Shown here: one piece after another, positions 6,854 through 7,177 of the stretch
How positions within the stretch are numbered: position 1 is the stretch's first letter
Layout of the letters: each line of letters opens with the position of its first letter
Origin: JBBRSC01 sp038245795
GTDB taxonomy: Bacteria; Actinomycetota; Acidimicrobiia; Acidimicrobiales; Microtrichaceae
Assembly (NCBI GenBank): GCA_038245795.1
Contig: JBBRSC010000176.1
Span: forward strand, 1-7,177
Reading direction: 5' to 3'
Length of the DNA stretch: 7,177 bases
Translations under genes and position numbers: made by a program
Notes under the pieces: generated by a model
The model's database searches: none
The model's input: only the letters and a program-made list of their open reading frames with translations
What the model was told of the DNA's origin: nothing

Positions 6854-7177
6854 GTGTCGAAGATGTTGAACCTCACGCTGAAGGTCTGGCGCCAGAACAG
6901 TGCCGACGCTTCCGGCCGTTTCGAGGAGTACCGCACCGAGGTGTCCGACGACGCCTCCTTCCTCGAGATGCTGGACCACGTCAACGAGGAGCTCCAAGAC
7001 GACGACCATGAGCCGATCTCGTTCGACCACGACTGCCGCGAAGGCATCTGTGGTTCGTGCAGTCTCATGATCAACGGCCAGGCTCACGGACCGCAGAAGG
7101 GCACGGCGACCTGCCAGCTCCACATGCGCAAGTTCGACGACGGCGCCCACATCACCATCGAGCCGTTCCGCGCTGCC
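6854..7177 (+). CDS. sdhB: Succinate dehydrogenase iron-sulfur subunit, N-terminal 108 residues (3' end beyond the right edge)
   Basis: The frame from GTG 6854 is open to the window end. SdhB relays electrons from the SdhA flavin to the haems of SdhC through three iron-sulfur clusters. The visible part is the plant-ferredoxin-like domain: C61, C66 and C69 in the CREGICGSC motif, with C87 as fourth ligand of the [2Fe-2S] cluster. The domain holding the [3Fe-4S] and [4Fe-4S] clusters is outside the window. A full protein is usually about 240-260 residues. It starts 12 nt after sdhA and has a good ribosome binding site. The acidic stretch at 46-52 and the HDCREG context match actinobacterial SdhB proteins from memory. 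Part of the sdhCAB operon. Confidence 0.96.
   Translation, partial: MSKMLNLTLKVWRQNSADASGRFEEYRTEVSDDASFLEMLDHVNEELQDDDHEPISFDHDCREGICGSCSLMINGQAHGPQKGTATCQLHMRKFDDGAHITIEPFRAA

Noticed and set aside
6590..7150. 186-codon minus-strand frame spanning the sdhA/sdhB junction
   Set aside because: It lies antisense to two well-supported genes. Its Leu/Val-rich look comes from the complement of Glu, Lys and Asp codons.

Overview
The window looks like high-GC chromosomal DNA from an Actinomycetota-type bacterium, possibly of the Acidimicrobiia kind. This is an inference from GC content, from the Actinobacteria/Bacillus-style sdhC-sdhA-sdhB set with a single diheme cytochrome b and no sdhD, and from the style of the histidine phosphatase and GH2 proteins. 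No rRNA or other phylogenetic marker is present.

Layout. Positions 1-813 (minus strand) hold the N-terminal 271 codons of an aldehyde dehydrogenase superfamily gene that runs off the left edge. Positions 814-1047 are a divergent gap with no confident gene. It has conflicting coding-like frames, a possible frameshifted small minus-strand gene whose stop overlaps the dehydrogenase start as ATGA, and an 8-bp inverted repeat just before the next gene. Positions 1048-3219 (plus) encode a family 2 glycoside hydrolase-like protein whose expected catalytic nucleophile Glu reads as Gln. Positions 3300-4013 (plus) encode a histidine phosphatase with the full catalytic set. After a hairpin and a candidate promoter, positions 4128-7177 carry sdhC, sdhA and the 5' part of sdhB in tight operon spacing (14 and 12 nt gaps). 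The window ends within sdhB.

How the genes work together. SdhC, SdhA and SdhB form membrane-bound succinate dehydrogenase (respiratory complex II), which links the citric acid cycle to the quinone pool, most likely menaquinone. The GH2 protein and the phosphatase share a strand but are 80 nt apart and have no evident link to sdh or to each other. The aldehyde dehydrogenase is divergent and appears to be more GC-rich and CGG-rich than its neighbours.

Most of the window is ordinary housekeeping and accessory metabolism. I see no CRISPR array, tRNA, rRNA, insertion sequence or recognisable new defence or mobile system. The points most worth checking are the GH2 nucleophile substitution and the 814-1047 junction region.
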